64,000 bases of DNA, from positions 124,001-188,000 of the forward strand of contig JAPOZO010000056.1 of the NCBI GenBank assembly GCA_026706025.1, given 5' to 3'. Made by a program: the position numbers and the translations under genes. The notes under the pieces were generated by a model. That model made no database searches. It was not told the origin of the DNA and saw only the letters and a program-made list of their open reading frames with translations. This DNA is from Candidatus Poribacteria bacterium (lineage in GTDB: Bacteria; Poribacteria; WGA-4E; WGA-3G). The first letter of the stretch is position 1. The number at the start of each line of letters is the position of its first letter. Shown in pieces: positions 44,368 through 53,128 of the stretch.

Positions 44368-45024
44368 TTATATATTTTCGTCGTATGGTGCTTGTATAAG
44401 CACACCGCCAAGGAACAGAAACGCTATGCCACGGATTAGCACGTGCAATTCTATCCCATAGTGTAGGTATCCTTTATACTTTAGGAAAATACCTATTGGA
44501 AAGGCTATTATCGAGATAAAGAACAGATAGCCAGCAACTGAATTTCCCCACGCATGGAGTGCCGAACCATAACAGAGTGCCAGCAACGCGCACAAGAATG
44601 CACCGGTCATAAAGAGGGATTCGCCCCATTCTGTCCAGAGTATGTAAAAAGATTCGCCTATCTCAGTGGGAGCAGTTTCACCCGCCAATTTCGATAGTTC
44701 ATTTATCGGAGCGGTTTGTGAACAGTGGGCTATTAATTCTATGATAAGCCATAGGACAGCGATACTCGCGCCTAAAGCACTTCGGGTATGTGCTTCTGAA
44801 GAGAGTAAACCATAACTCGCTAATAGAGTCGGCACGAGGAAAATAAGTGTAACGACCCCTATTCCATGAAAAATTCCGATTCTTTCAAATTGTTCTGTCG
44901 ATGGGAATGAAACAACAGATGATAAACCAAATATAAACCAAATACTTGACGCTAACATAAGGAAACCGCTTAAGATACCCGTGAGCCCGCCAAGTCTATA
45001 TAGCGCGCTAAGCTGTTTATCCAT
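44368..45024 (-). CDS. Multi-pass membrane protein of unknown function
   Basis: 218 residues with about six hydrophobic segments, such as LTGILSGFLMLASSIWFIFGL, IGVVTLIFLVPTLLASYGLL, SIAVLWLIIELIAHC and SLFMTGAFLCALLALCYGSAL. It resembles DUF4386-type proteins in length and layout, but no decisive motif is visible. Divergent from the sigma-54 activator gene. Confidence 0.6.
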   Translation of the reverse strand: MDKQLSALYRLGGLTGILSGFLMLASSIWFIFGLSSVVSFPSTEQFERIGIFHGIGVVTLIFLVPTLLASYGLLSSEAHTRSALGASIAVLWLIIELIAHCSQTAPINELSKLAGETAPTEIGESFYILWTEWGESLFMTGAFLCALLALCYGSALHAWGNSVAGYLFFISIIAFPIGIFLKYKGYLHYGIELHVLIRGIAFLFLGGVLIQAPYDENI

Positions 45025-45205
45025 TCATACCTCCGAGAAGTGCTGACAAAGATTTCTATATCGTAAATTATGATTCTATAGTTTACCTAAATTGTTAATT
45101 TTAAACAATACTTTTTTCGATTAAAAGTTTCAATCAGAGGATTCGGATAATTTGGCAAACTTGGGATCCAAAACTGACTATACAACAGGAGAAAGTGCTC
45201 CGACC

Positions 45206-46642
45206 ATGAACGCACAGAAAACCGTACTGGTTGTTGATGCCGATCGCGGTGAGCGTGAACTTGTCTGTGAAACGCTTGCAGGCAAAGGGCTTCGCCTCGT
45301 TGTCACAGGTAACATGTATCAGGCGTTTCATCAGATTGAGCACCTAAAGGTAGATATTCTTATCGCGCCATTAAAAGCAGAGCGGATTGATGGGTTAGCA
45401 CTCTTAGAAGCGGCGGTACAGCACCATCCAGATGTCGGTGTCGTTTTTATTACAGAACCGAACATTTTAGAGACCGACATCGGTATCAAAGCGATGCTCG
45501 CATATAAAGATACCTATTTCCTGCCGAAACCGGTTAACCCTGTCCATTTGGCGGCACTTTTGCAGAGAACGCTCGAAAATCAACGCCTTGCGTTTGAGAA
45601 CAGACAACTCCAGTCACAAATAGATGAAAAGGAAGGCTTACGCCGACTCACAGGCAATTCACCGCAAATCATCAAAATTCGTGACATGATAACGCAGGTC
45701 GCCCCGACGAAAGCGACTGTAATGATTTATGGCGCGCGCGGGACTGGGAAGGAATTGGTCGCCCGTGCGATTCATCACCGCAGTTTGCGACGCGGTTCTC
45801 TCATCGCTTTTAATTGTGCGACCCTAAACGAGAACCTCGCAGAATCTGAACTCTTCGGACATGAACGCGGCGCGTTTAGTGGGGCATATTACCAACGGAG
45901 AGGTAGATTTGAACTCGCACACAGCGGGACGCTGTTTCTTGACGAAATTTCACAGCTCAGTCTATCTAATCAAGCGCGCCTTTTGCGCGTCCTTGAAGAA
46001 CGCGAATTTGAACGGGTGGGTGGCGACAAAACCATTCAGGTAGATGTTCGTGTTGTTTGTGCCACGAACCATGATTTGGAAACCGCATCCCAAAGGCGAG
46101 AGTTCCTCCCAGATCTCTATGACCGACTCAACGTAGTGCCTATTCATCTCCCAACGCTTCAAGAGCGGATTGAAGATGTCCCGTTGCTCGTGAAGGATTT
46201 TCTTGGCGAGTTTTGCATACAAAATGCGAAACCTCTGATGACTATTGCGCCAGAGGCGATTAGAACATTGATGAAATACGAGTGGCCAGGGAACGTACGC
46301 GAATTGAAAAACTGCATTGAAGGGCTTGTTGTGATGTCCACGCAATCGACGATCCAGCAAATTGACTTACCTGAACGCATCCTCAAAGCAACCGGAACAG
46401 CGTTTTCAAATCTACTTTCAGTCCCTGATGTCTGGCAGTCAGTTGACGCAATTGAGGATAAACAGCGTTTAAATGTACAAGTCGGTATGTCCCTTGATGA
46501 AATTAGCCGGGAGGCACTGCGGGCGACCCTCGAATCTGTGAACAATAACAAAGCAAAAGCCGCAGAAATACTCAAAGTGAGCCGACGCACAATCCAGCGG
46601 AAAGCAAAAGAATACGATTTGAACGATGAAGAAGAACCGTGA
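45206..46642 (+). CDS. Sigma-54-dependent activator with degenerate receiver
   Basis: NtrC-like. Residues 1-120 are a receiver fold with the acidic pocket (VVDAD, D11 and D13) and a Lys in YFLPKP. The phosphoacceptor Asp is replaced: DILIAPLKAERIDG puts Pro at the expected position (about 55). The AAA+ domain has Walker A GARGTGKE, GAFSGA (usually GAFTGA) and Walker B GTLFLDEIS. A Fis-type HTH (KAKAAEILKVSRRTIQRKAKEY) ends it. ATG at 45206 is preferred to TTG at 45152. It would drive promoters read by the RpoN encoded at 4.9 kb. Confidence 0.88.
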   Translation: MNAQKTVLVVDADRGERELVCETLAGKGLRLVVTGNMYQAFHQIEHLKVDILIAPLKAERIDGLALLEAAVQHHPDVGVVFITEPNILETDIGIKAMLAYKDTYFLPKPVNPVHLAALLQRTLENQRLAFENRQLQSQIDEKEGLRRLTGNSPQIIKIRDMITQVAPTKATVMIYGARGTGKELVARAIHHRSLRRGSLIAFNCATLNENLAESELFGHERGAFSGAYYQRRGRFELAHSGTLFLDEISQLSLSNQARLLRVLEEREFERVGGDKTIQVDVRVVCATNHDLETASQRREFLPDLYDRLNVVPIHLPTLQERIEDVPLLVKDFLGEFCIQNAKPLMTIAPEAIRTLMKYEWPGNVRELKNCIEGLVVMSTQSTIQQIDLPERILKATGTAFSNLLSVPDVWQSVDAIEDKQRLNVQVGMSLDEISREALRATLESVNNNKAKAAEILKVSRRTIQRKAKEYDLNDEEEP

Positions 46643-46651
46643 TACTGTGCT

Positions 46652-47443
46652 TCAATAGTCCTCAGACAACAGTTTCTGTTTATTCGCGTAAACGTGTTTG
46701 TAGTAATCTACGCGTTTGAGTTGCGACGCTGCGGCCTCATCAATGACAACAACCGTCTGTGGATGCATCTGTAGCACCGATGCTGGCACCTCTGCTGTAA
46801 TGGGGCCCTCCACGGCGTTTGCAATCGCTTCGGCTTTTGATTCGCCATTTGCCAATAGCAGGCACTGCTTCGCTTCCATGATTGTGCCTACGCCCATTGT
46901 AATTGCCATCTTCGGGACAGCATCGACAGTGCCGCCGAAATGTGGAGCGTTCGCTTCAAGCGTGCTCTGCGTCAGCGTTTTAATACGAGTCCGGGAACCG
47001 AGGGAAGAACTCGGTTCATTGAAACCGATATGTCCATCTTTTCCGATGCCGAGGATTTGGATGTCAATGCCGCCAGCATTCACAATCGCTGCTTCGTACT
47101 TTGCACAAAATTCCTCATGTCCGATTACTGTGCTCTGTGGGATATGACAATTCTCTGAGGGGATATTGACGGCATTAAAAAAATGGGTCTCCATAAAGGT
47201 ATGGTAGCTATACGGATGATTGGGCGGAATCCCGACGTACTCATCAAGGTTAAAAGTCGTCACGCCTGAGAAATCAAGTCCATCTGTTTTGTGCATCCGG
47301 ACTAAGGCTTCGTAAAGTCCAATCGGCGTGCTACCGGTGGCAAGTCCCAAAACGAGGTCCGGCTTTTTTTCTACCGCGTCTCGGATGATTTCAGCTGCGA
47401 CATCGGCAAGCCGCGTGTAAGTCGGTTGAATAATAACTTCCAT
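46652..47443 (-). CDS. nagB: Glucosamine-6-phosphate deaminase
   Basis: Converts glucosamine-6-phosphate to fructose-6-phosphate and ammonia. 263 residues with GLATGSTPIGLYEALVR, FNLDEYVGIPPNHPYSYHTFM (catalytic Asp) and GIGKDGHIGFNEPSSSLGSRTRIKTLT. Length is normal. It lies 99 bp downstream of an epimerase gene on the same strand, which suggests an amino-sugar or general sugar catabolic cluster. It converges on the sigma-54 activator gene with a 9-bp gap. Confidence 0.95.
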   Translation of the reverse strand: MEVIIQPTYTRLADVAAEIIRDAVEKKPDLVLGLATGSTPIGLYEALVRMHKTDGLDFSGVTTFNLDEYVGIPPNHPYSYHTFMETHFFNAVNIPSENCHIPQSTVIGHEEFCAKYEAAIVNAGGIDIQILGIGKDGHIGFNEPSSSLGSRTRIKTLTQSTLEANAPHFGGTVDAVPKMAITMGVGTIMEAKQCLLLANGESKAEAIANAVEGPITAEVPASVLQMHPQTVVVIDEAAASQLKRVDYYKHVYANKQKLLSEDY

Positions 47444-47542
47444 GTACTTCTCAATCCCGCTTTCTAAACGTAATAACGCAGTTTATACGGAGTGAAACGG
47501 TCCCGCCTCAACCCTACATATTTCGTTCGATTTAACCTGATA

Positions 47543-48331
47543 TTACACAGTTCCAGCGATAATTCGACGCATATCATCGCTGATGCTATGCACCCTGCCT
47601 TCCGGATTGTCTCCATCAACGGGTAATTCCGCTGTCATGTAGTCATCATATCCAATATCTTCAAATGCTTCCATAACGGCATTCCAATTGATTGTGCAAT
47701 CCTCAATTAGATAGGTGAACCGACTCTCGGTTGCGTTGAACCCTTTGACATGCACTTTAGAAATACGACTTCCCAGAGAGCGAATCCAGTGTTGTGGGTA
47801 TCCGTACAACACGATGTTCCCAACATCGAAATAGGCAGTCACCGTTTCACTTTCAAACTCGTCAAGATACCGACAAAATTCTATCGGGCTGAGCAGAAAT
47901 TTATTCCAAACGTTCTCAAGTGCAATTGTGATACCCTTCGCTTTTGCCTCTGGAATCAGTTTATGAATCTCCGTTTGTGAACGTTGATATGCGTCCTCAT
48001 AACTCGTCTGATCGTTGACAACGGCAGGAACGAGCAGCACAGCGTCTGCGCCCACAGCCGTCGCGGTTGCTATTGAGTCAAGCATCCCGGCTCGCGATTC
48101 GGCACGAACATCGGCATCGGCATCGGAGAGTGGACATGCCCAATGTTTGCTATTCATCACGCTGAAGATTTCTAACCCATGTTGTGTAGCGATCTCTTGC
48201 GTCTGGTGTCGATCGTCATCATTTCCAAGAGTGCCGATTTCAACGCCGTCAAACCCCGCTTCTTTCGCAAGTTTAAACCGCGCTTCGGTCGAACCGCCGG
48301 GTAATGATCCGATACATATCCCTTTTTTCAT
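47543..48331 (-). CDS. Sugar phosphate isomerase/epimerase family protein
   Basis: A 262-residue AP-endonuclease-2-type TIM barrel. GFDGVEIGTLGN, ITIALENVWNKFLLSPIEF (Glu), YFDVGNIVLYGYPQHWI (Asp) and ISKVHVKGFN (His) mark the metal site. It resembles L-xylulose/L-ribulose-5-phosphate 3-epimerases more than the tagatose-epimerase-like gene at 15.9 kb. Its ATG overlaps the stop of the TPR gene by 4 bp, so the two are coupled. Confidence 0.78.
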   Translation of the reverse strand: MKKGICIGSLPGGSTEARFKLAKEAGFDGVEIGTLGNDDDRHQTQEIATQHGLEIFSVMNSKHWACPLSDADADVRAESRAGMLDSIATATAVGADAVLLVPAVVNDQTSYEDAYQRSQTEIHKLIPEAKAKGITIALENVWNKFLLSPIEFCRYLDEFESETVTAYFDVGNIVLYGYPQHWIRSLGSRISKVHVKGFNATESRFTYLIEDCTINWNAVMEAFEDIGYDDYMTAELPVDGDNPEGRVHSISDDMRRIIAGTV

Positions 48332-49674
48332 TTTTTCTCCTTTTGAATCTTTGCGCGTAGTTTGCTGTATGCACCCACATTCGGTGCTAACGAGATGGCT
48401 TGATTAATAGCGTCCAAAGCCTTGGCGTATTGGGCATTACGGTAGTAGGTGTACGCAAGTGTGTCATAGTGTTTTGCTGTAGGTGCCAAAGCGACTGCCT
48501 GTTGTGCCAACTCGATCGCTTGTTGCATCTCTTTGCCGAGTCCCGCATAGAGGCGTGCAAGGTTGTTGTGTGCCGCTGCAGCTGTGTTATCGACAACAAT
48601 TGCACGCTCAAACGCGGCAATTGCTGGATCAAATTGGTGTTGATTGATATAGATAACACCCAATTTGATCTGGACTTGTGCGTTATCCGGTGCAATTTCT
48701 GCGGCTTGCTCATACACCCGGGCCGCCTTTTCAAGGGCGCGTTGTTCGATAAATACCTCGCCGAGGTGAAGGTACGCTGGCAGGTAGGACGGGTGCACTT
48801 GTGTGGCAGCTTCATAAATCTGTGCTGCTTCTGTTAAGTTGTCATAAGCCTCATGGAGTTCGCCGAGTTTGATGTATAGCACCGGCAGGTTCGCATTTTT
48901 GTAGATGCTTTCTCGGAACCGATGCATCTGATCCTCATAAGTCTTTAAGCGTTCAAACTGTGCCATAGCAGCTGCGGCTTGTTTTTTGTCTCCAAGCTTT
49001 TGGTACGTCAGGGCGCGCCTATAATGTACCTGCGATAAATATCGGTTCCGCGTGAGCGCGGCATCGTAATATTCCATAGCCTGCTGGAGGCGATTTTGCA
49101 TTTCTGCTACTCTACCCAATCCGTAGTAAGATTCAGTATGGTTTGGGTTCAGGCGGATACCTTCTCGGTAAGTCTTTTCAGCAGCACTGAACCTACGTTG
49201 GAGAATGTATACATCGCCAAGATGGATATGTGCTTCCGCAGATTCATTTAGCAGGACGAATGCTTGTTTGAGATGGTTTTCAGCAAGTGCTAACTTGCCT
49301 TGTGCTTTGTAGACGATGCCTAAATGAAGGTGTGCGTTCCCGTGCACCTCTTGTGGTGCTTTAAATGCCAATGCTTTCTGATATGCTGATGCAGCAGGGT
49401 CCAGATTATTGAGTTCCTGATGCGTAATACCGATATAATATTGGGCGAGGCTGCTAATGTCCGCTGCGGTAGCAAATTCTTTTTCAATGGCTTGAAATTC
49501 GGTGAGTGCCAGATTATATTGCTCCGCATCAAGATAGTGGACACCGCGTTCAAACCGGCGATTCAGTTCTTGCTCAGTATTGCACCATCCCACTGACGGA
49601 AACGAAACAAGCAGAACAAAAGAGAGAATGATGCTTTTCAATATGGGGAGTAGATAGCATTGACGAGTAGACAT
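48328..49674 (-). CDS. Secreted TPR-repeat protein
   Basis: 448 residues. A signal peptide (ILKSIILSFVLLVSFPSVGWC) is followed by about eleven tetratricopeptide repeats with the usual W/L-G-Y-A-F-A-P pattern (for example AEAHIHLGDVYILQRRFSAAEKTYREGIRLNP). The signal end GWCNT could also be read as a weak lipobox. A protein-binding scaffold in the periplasm is likely. Translationally coupled to the epimerase gene. Confidence 0.8.
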   Translation of the reverse strand: MSTRQCYLLPILKSIILSFVLLVSFPSVGWCNTEQELNRRFERGVHYLDAEQYNLALTEFQAIEKEFATAADISSLAQYYIGITHQELNNLDPAASAYQKALAFKAPQEVHGNAHLHLGIVYKAQGKLALAENHLKQAFVLLNESAEAHIHLGDVYILQRRFSAAEKTYREGIRLNPNHTESYYGLGRVAEMQNRLQQAMEYYDAALTRNRYLSQVHYRRALTYQKLGDKKQAAAAMAQFERLKTYEDQMHRFRESIYKNANLPVLYIKLGELHEAYDNLTEAAQIYEAATQVHPSYLPAYLHLGEVFIEQRALEKAARVYEQAAEIAPDNAQVQIKLGVIYINQHQFDPAIAAFERAIVVDNTAAAAHNNLARLYAGLGKEMQQAIELAQQAVALAPTAKHYDTLAYTYYRNAQYAKALDAINQAISLAPNVGAYSKLRAKIQKEKK

Positions 49675-49692
49675 GCATTGATGAGAATGTGA

Positions 49693-49720
49693 ATAGGGAC
49701 GGCATGAGAGCCGTCCCTAT
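49693..49720 (-). terminator. Perfect 11-bp hairpin after the first LamG gene
   Basis: ATAGGGACGGC and GCCGTCCCTAT flank a six-base loop, 17 bp beyond the LamG stop (minus strand). The U-run after it is weak, so it may act as a terminator or a 3' stabiliser. A compensatory variant occurs after the paralogue. Confidence 0.55.
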
Positions 49721-49736
49721 ATTTCAGGGTGTGGCA

Positions 49737-50528
49737 CTAATCACGACGTTTCTTCACTTGTCCCCACGTTGTGGCGAGTTTGTCCGCTGGTTCAACAGGC
49801 AGGAGTTTGCCGTCCATAATATCTTCAACCTCGTCGGCATCAACTGCCCTATCGTAGACATAGAGGTCATCGATATAGAACTTCGCAGAGCTATAATTCG
49901 TTTTACCGATATACATTTTCTCTGCACCTTGCGCGTGCTCTTTCGGGACACCCGGTTCCGCGACGTTTTTGCCATTGACATAGAACGTCAACTTGGCACC
50001 GTCTTTAACACCTGCGATATGATACCAGTCGCCGATTTCAAACGTATCGTTTTCTCCATCAGGACCTGCGCAGAGTGTGCCTTGGTTACCCGGGTTAAAC
50101 CGATAGTGGATGTGCAGAGGCACACGGTTACAGGTCCATATCCCGGGTGAACGGTCTGAGCCGGGTGCTTTTTTCGCGATGATTTGGTCCCAGCCGCCGG
50201 AGTTCGCCTTAGTGAAATTGAGCCAGAAGAGATAGGAGTTGTCCTGATAATCTTCTAATTCTTTGAAGGAATCGACTATCACACTGTCCCCGCCCTCGTC
50301 AAATAACATCGCGCCTTTACCGTGGACGACTTCATCGGTGACAATCTTCGCGCCATCAACTATTTCCCCATCATTTCCGCCACCGGTTTCATCTATAACC
50401 TTTCCGCCTTTCGCTGCATCGAAACTGAAGTAAAGGATTAAACCGTCGTCTTTAACAGCGGCATGTGTGGCGAGTGCGCTGCCCACCGTTAGTAGTGCAA
50501 CGACGAGTATATACATACCTAAACGCAT
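49737..50528 (-). CDS. Secreted LamG-like (concanavalin A fold) protein, copy 1
   Basis: The ATG at 50528 is chosen for AGGAGG 6 bp upstream; an ATG at 50543 overlaps that site's spacing badly. After a signal peptide (YILVVALLTVGSALATHA) comes one LamG/Laminin_G_3-like domain: DGLILYFSFDAAKGGKVIDETGGGNDGEI, YLFWLNF, GDWYHIAGVKDGAKLTFYVNGK, MYIGKTNYSSAKFYIDDLYVYDRAV. It probably binds glycans or acts as a surface lectin. Paralogue of the next LamG gene. Confidence 0.82.
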   Translation of the reverse strand: MRLGMYILVVALLTVGSALATHAAVKDDGLILYFSFDAAKGGKVIDETGGGNDGEIVDGAKIVTDEVVHGKGAMLFDEGGDSVIVDSFKELEDYQDNSYLFWLNFTKANSGGWDQIIAKKAPGSDRSPGIWTCNRVPLHIHYRFNPGNQGTLCAGPDGENDTFEIGDWYHIAGVKDGAKLTFYVNGKNVAEPGVPKEHAQGAEKMYIGKTNYSSAKFYIDDLYVYDRAVDADEVEDIMDGKLLPVEPADKLATTWGQVKKRRD

Positions 50529-50790
50529 GAGTAACCTCCTCATGTCTAAAAAAATTAATCTGCTGTGCGGACATTTTGTATTAGAGCGGCTTTTGACCGT
50601 TTTTTGAATAAAAAATGCTCGCGTCTCAACTCACAGAGGGATTTTAACAGAAACGCTTAAATCTGTCAAGAAAAAGATAAGGTCTGATTTCAGACATGGT
50701 TATTGTAGCGATGGAATAGCGGACTTTTCATGCTCAGAAAGCGAGATAAAAACTTTGATGGGTAGATATACAGAGATGGGAAAATAAATG

Positions 50791-50813
50791 TGGGACGGTG
50801 TGGGACCGTCCCA
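50791..50813 (-). terminator. Hairpin after the second LamG gene
   Basis: TGGGACGGT and ACCGTCCCA form a 9-bp stem with a five-base loop, about 18 bp beyond the stop. Compared with the hairpin after copy 1, one C-G pair is changed to T-A on both arms, so pairing is kept. Confidence 0.55.
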
Positions 50814-50831
50814 ACGTTTCAGGATGTGAAA

Positions 50832-51620
50832 TTAATCTTGACGTGTTTTCAGCTGTCCCCACGTTGTGGTGAGTTTGCCTTTCGGTTCAACAGGGGTGAG
50901 GTTACCCTCCATAATATTTGAGACCTCAGCAGCACTAACGGCTCTATCGTAGACATAGAGATCATCCATATAGAACTTCGCAGAGTTATAACCTGTTTGA
51001 CCGATATACAGTTTCTCAGCCCCCTGGGCATGATTTGCCGGAACCGTCTGTTCATCGACGACTTCGCCATCAATATAAAACTTGAAGCCGTCCCCTTCTT
51101 TGACACCGGCGATATGGTGCCAGTCCCCAATACCAAATTCGTCACCTTCGCCCTCAGGACCGACACAAAGGCTTCCGGCATTCCCCGGATTGAAACGGTA
51201 ATGAATATGCAAAGTTACGCGGTTACAGGTCCATATCCCGGGTGAACGGTCAGAACCGGGTGCTTTTTTGGCGATGATTTGATCCCAACCGCCAGAGTTC
51301 GCCACAATGAAATTGAGCCAGAAGAGATAGGAATTATCTGTATACTCTTCTAATGCTGGAAAGGATTCGACTGTCACACCATCACCGTTAGCATCGCATA
51401 ACAGCGACCCTTTACCGTGGACGACTTCATCGGTGGCAATTTCGGCACCCGTAATTAGACCGTCATTGCGACCACCAGTCTCGTCTATAACGAATCCGTC
51501 TTCTTCTGCATCGAAACTGAAGTAAAGGATTAAACCGTCGTCTTGAACTACGGCATGCGTGGGGATCGCACTGCCTACGGTCAACAGCGCAACGGCGCAT
51601 AGATACATGATTAAACGCAT
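50832..51620 (-). CDS. Secreted LamG-like protein, copy 2
   Basis: ATG at 51620 with AGAGG upstream; the frame opens at a TTG two codons earlier. 262 residues, signal peptide (MYLCAVALLTVGSAIPTHA) plus one LamG domain. It is closely similar to copy 1 over the whole length, including YLFWLNF-ANSGGWDQIIAKKAPGSDRSPGIWTCNRV and the ending TTWGQLKTRQD. A tandem duplication. The 210 bases between the two genes hold no other gene that I can see. Confidence 0.82.
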   Translation of the reverse strand: MRLIMYLCAVALLTVGSAIPTHAVVQDDGLILYFSFDAEEDGFVIDETGGRNDGLITGAEIATDEVVHGKGSLLCDANGDGVTVESFPALEEYTDNSYLFWLNFIVANSGGWDQIIAKKAPGSDRSPGIWTCNRVTLHIHYRFNPGNAGSLCVGPEGEGDEFGIGDWHHIAGVKEGDGFKFYIDGEVVDEQTVPANHAQGAEKLYIGQTGYNSAKFYMDDLYVYDRAVSAAEVSNIMEGNLTPVEPKGKLTTTWGQLKTRQD

Positions 51621-51831
51621 GAGCAAACCTCTTTATGTTTTAAACGAATTAAATTCTATGCAAGCCGATTGTATAAAGGGATTTTCAAACGACCCCTTTA
51701 ATGGAAAGACTCGCGTTTTTACGCAAAACAGCATTATAAAAAAAACGCTAAAATATGTCAAGAAAAATCTGCGTCTATAACTTTCTAATCTAATATCCGA
51801 TGAAAAAATAGATGATGTCTAATCTTGGATA

Positions 51832-51840
51832 TGCTATAAT
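51832..51840 (+). promoter_or_regulatory. Extended -10 promoter before the omega-RNA
   Basis: TGCTATAAT is an extended -10 element. No good -35 is seen. Transcription would start near 51847, about 14 bases before the predicted RNA scaffold. Confidence 0.45.
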
Positions 51841-51846
51841 TAAAAA

Positions 51847-52065
51847 AGGAGAGTGAAAATAGTCAATAACCCTCGAATAAATTCGGGGGCTTGTGCGAGG
51901 CGTATACCAAACGTCCACTCCACAAGGTAAACCGTTGACTACAGTAAAATATCGCAGTATCTTGGCGTGGTAGTTAGAACGACGTTTCGGATGCTCCCCA
52001 AGTCTGATTCTTCTTGGATACTGTGATCTGGAAGGGGAAACATATACCCCGTAAGGGAGAATACA
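51847..52065 (+). ncRNA. Predicted omega-RNA of the IsrB element
   Basis: The 210 bp before the IsrB gene are non-coding and structured. CCCTCGAAT and ATTCGGGGG (51870-51889) form a hairpin; GTCAA (51862) can pair with TTGAC (about 51935); a GAGG...CCACTCCAC segment follows. The layout GTCAATAACCCTCG...GGGGGCTTGTG, then AAACGTCCACTCCACAAGG and GTTGAC, resembles IscB/IsrB omega-RNA scaffolds from memory. The guide would be the ~14 bases at 51847-51860. Confidence 0.65.
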
Positions 52066-52070
52066 AACTT

Positions 52071-53099
52071 ATGTTTGTGCCTGTTAGAACCAAAGACGGA
52101 CAACAACTCATGCCACTACACGCCGCACGCGCCAGAAAACTCGTCAAGCGTGGCGAAGCAACACCCTACGTAAATAATGGCATATATTGTATCCGTCTCA
52201 ACAAAGAACCGTCTGATAGGAATACACAAGAGATTGCTGTCGGTGTTGATCCCGGTAGCAAGAAAGAAGGCTTTAGCACCAAATCGGCAGCACACACCTA
52301 CTTGAATGTGCAAGCAGACGCCCATAATCAAGTGGGTAAGAAAGTCGCAAAGCGTCGCGAGTTGCGTAGAAGTAGACGTTCACGGAAGTGTCCGAACCGC
52401 AAGCAGAGAACCAACCGTCTCGCGAACAAGCAGCGTATACCTGCTGGCACCCGCGCACGCTGGGACTGGAAACTTCGCATCCTTGATTGGTTATCAAAAC
52501 TGTTTCCTGTGACGCATGTCTGTGTTGAGGATATCAAAGCAAGAACGATAGCACATGCCAAGAAGTGGAATACCTCTTTTAGTCCACTTGAAGTTGGCAA
52601 ACAGTGGTTCTATAGCGAAATCGAAAAACGGTGGGAGTTGCTGCTGCTTCAGGGCTACGAAACGCAAGAGCTTCGTGATAAACTCGGACTCAAGAAGTCA
52701 TCGAAGAAGTCATCTGAAGACTTTGATGCACATTGTGTCGATAGTTGGTGCTTGGCACATTATACTGTCGGTGGCACCAGCAGTGTAGACAACAAAGCAG
52801 TGATGTGTATATCACCGATCCCTATAGCAAGGCGCAATCTGCATAGAGAACAATACAAAAAGGGCGGCATTCGTTCAAGATATGGGGGCACTGTGCTGTG
52901 TAAGGGTTTAGTAAAGAATACCCTTGTTAAGCATATCAAATACGGATTAACAAGGTTAGCAGGGCTCAACGCCAAAGGTTTGTTTTCTCTCTACAGTTTG
53001 GATGGAAAACGACTCACAACGGGTGCAAAACGAATGGACTTCAAAGTCCTAAGAAAACTAAACTTTAATTATAGGATCGGGCATTCCTCCCCCAGCTAA
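52071..53099 (+). CDS. IsrB: HNH-less IscB-like RNA-guided nuclease (nickase)
   Basis: 342 residues from ATG 52071, which has GGGAG upstream; the frame opens at a TTG at 52014. PLMP-type N-terminus (MFVPVRTKDGQQLMPLHAARARKLVKRGEA), RuvC-I GVDPGSKKEG (D60), an Arg-rich bridge helix (about 91-110), RuvC-II VCVEDI (E153), RuvC-III DFDAHCVDSW (219-224) and a C-terminal RNA/TAM-binding region. Only 66 residues lie between RuvC-II and III and there is no HNH, which defines IsrB rather than IscB. Known IsrB proteins nick DNA under omega-RNA guidance. All RuvC acidic residues seem present. Confidence 0.85.
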   Translation: MFVPVRTKDGQQLMPLHAARARKLVKRGEATPYVNNGIYCIRLNKEPSDRNTQEIAVGVDPGSKKEGFSTKSAAHTYLNVQADAHNQVGKKVAKRRELRRSRRSRKCPNRKQRTNRLANKQRIPAGTRARWDWKLRILDWLSKLFPVTHVCVEDIKARTIAHAKKWNTSFSPLEVGKQWFYSEIEKRWELLLLQGYETQELRDKLGLKKSSKKSSEDFDAHCVDSWCLAHYTVGGTSSVDNKAVMCISPIPIARRNLHREQYKKGGIRSRYGGTVLCKGLVKNTLVKHIKYGLTRLAGLNAKGLFSLYSLDGKRLTTGAKRMDFKVLRKLNFNYRIGHSSPS

Positions 53100-53119
53100 A
53101 GCAAGGGGTATCCTGCCCG
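53078..53119 (+). repeat. Right-end palindrome of the IsrB element
   Basis: CGGGCA (53078-53083) pairs with TGCCCG (53114-53119), and CCCC with GGGG inside, around a loop holding the IsrB stop codon. Sub-terminal hairpins of this kind mark IS200/IS605 ends. Confidence 0.65.
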
Positions 53120-53128
53120 AATATTTTG

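Larger units (their letters stand above)
51860..53125 (+). mobile_element. IS200/IS605-like element carrying IsrB, no TnpA
   Basis: Consists of the omega-RNA, the IsrB gene and a right-end palindrome (53078-53119). No tyrosine HuH transposase is present in the window, so it cannot move alone. Exact ends are not set; the left end is probably near the scaffold start. Confidence 0.6.
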
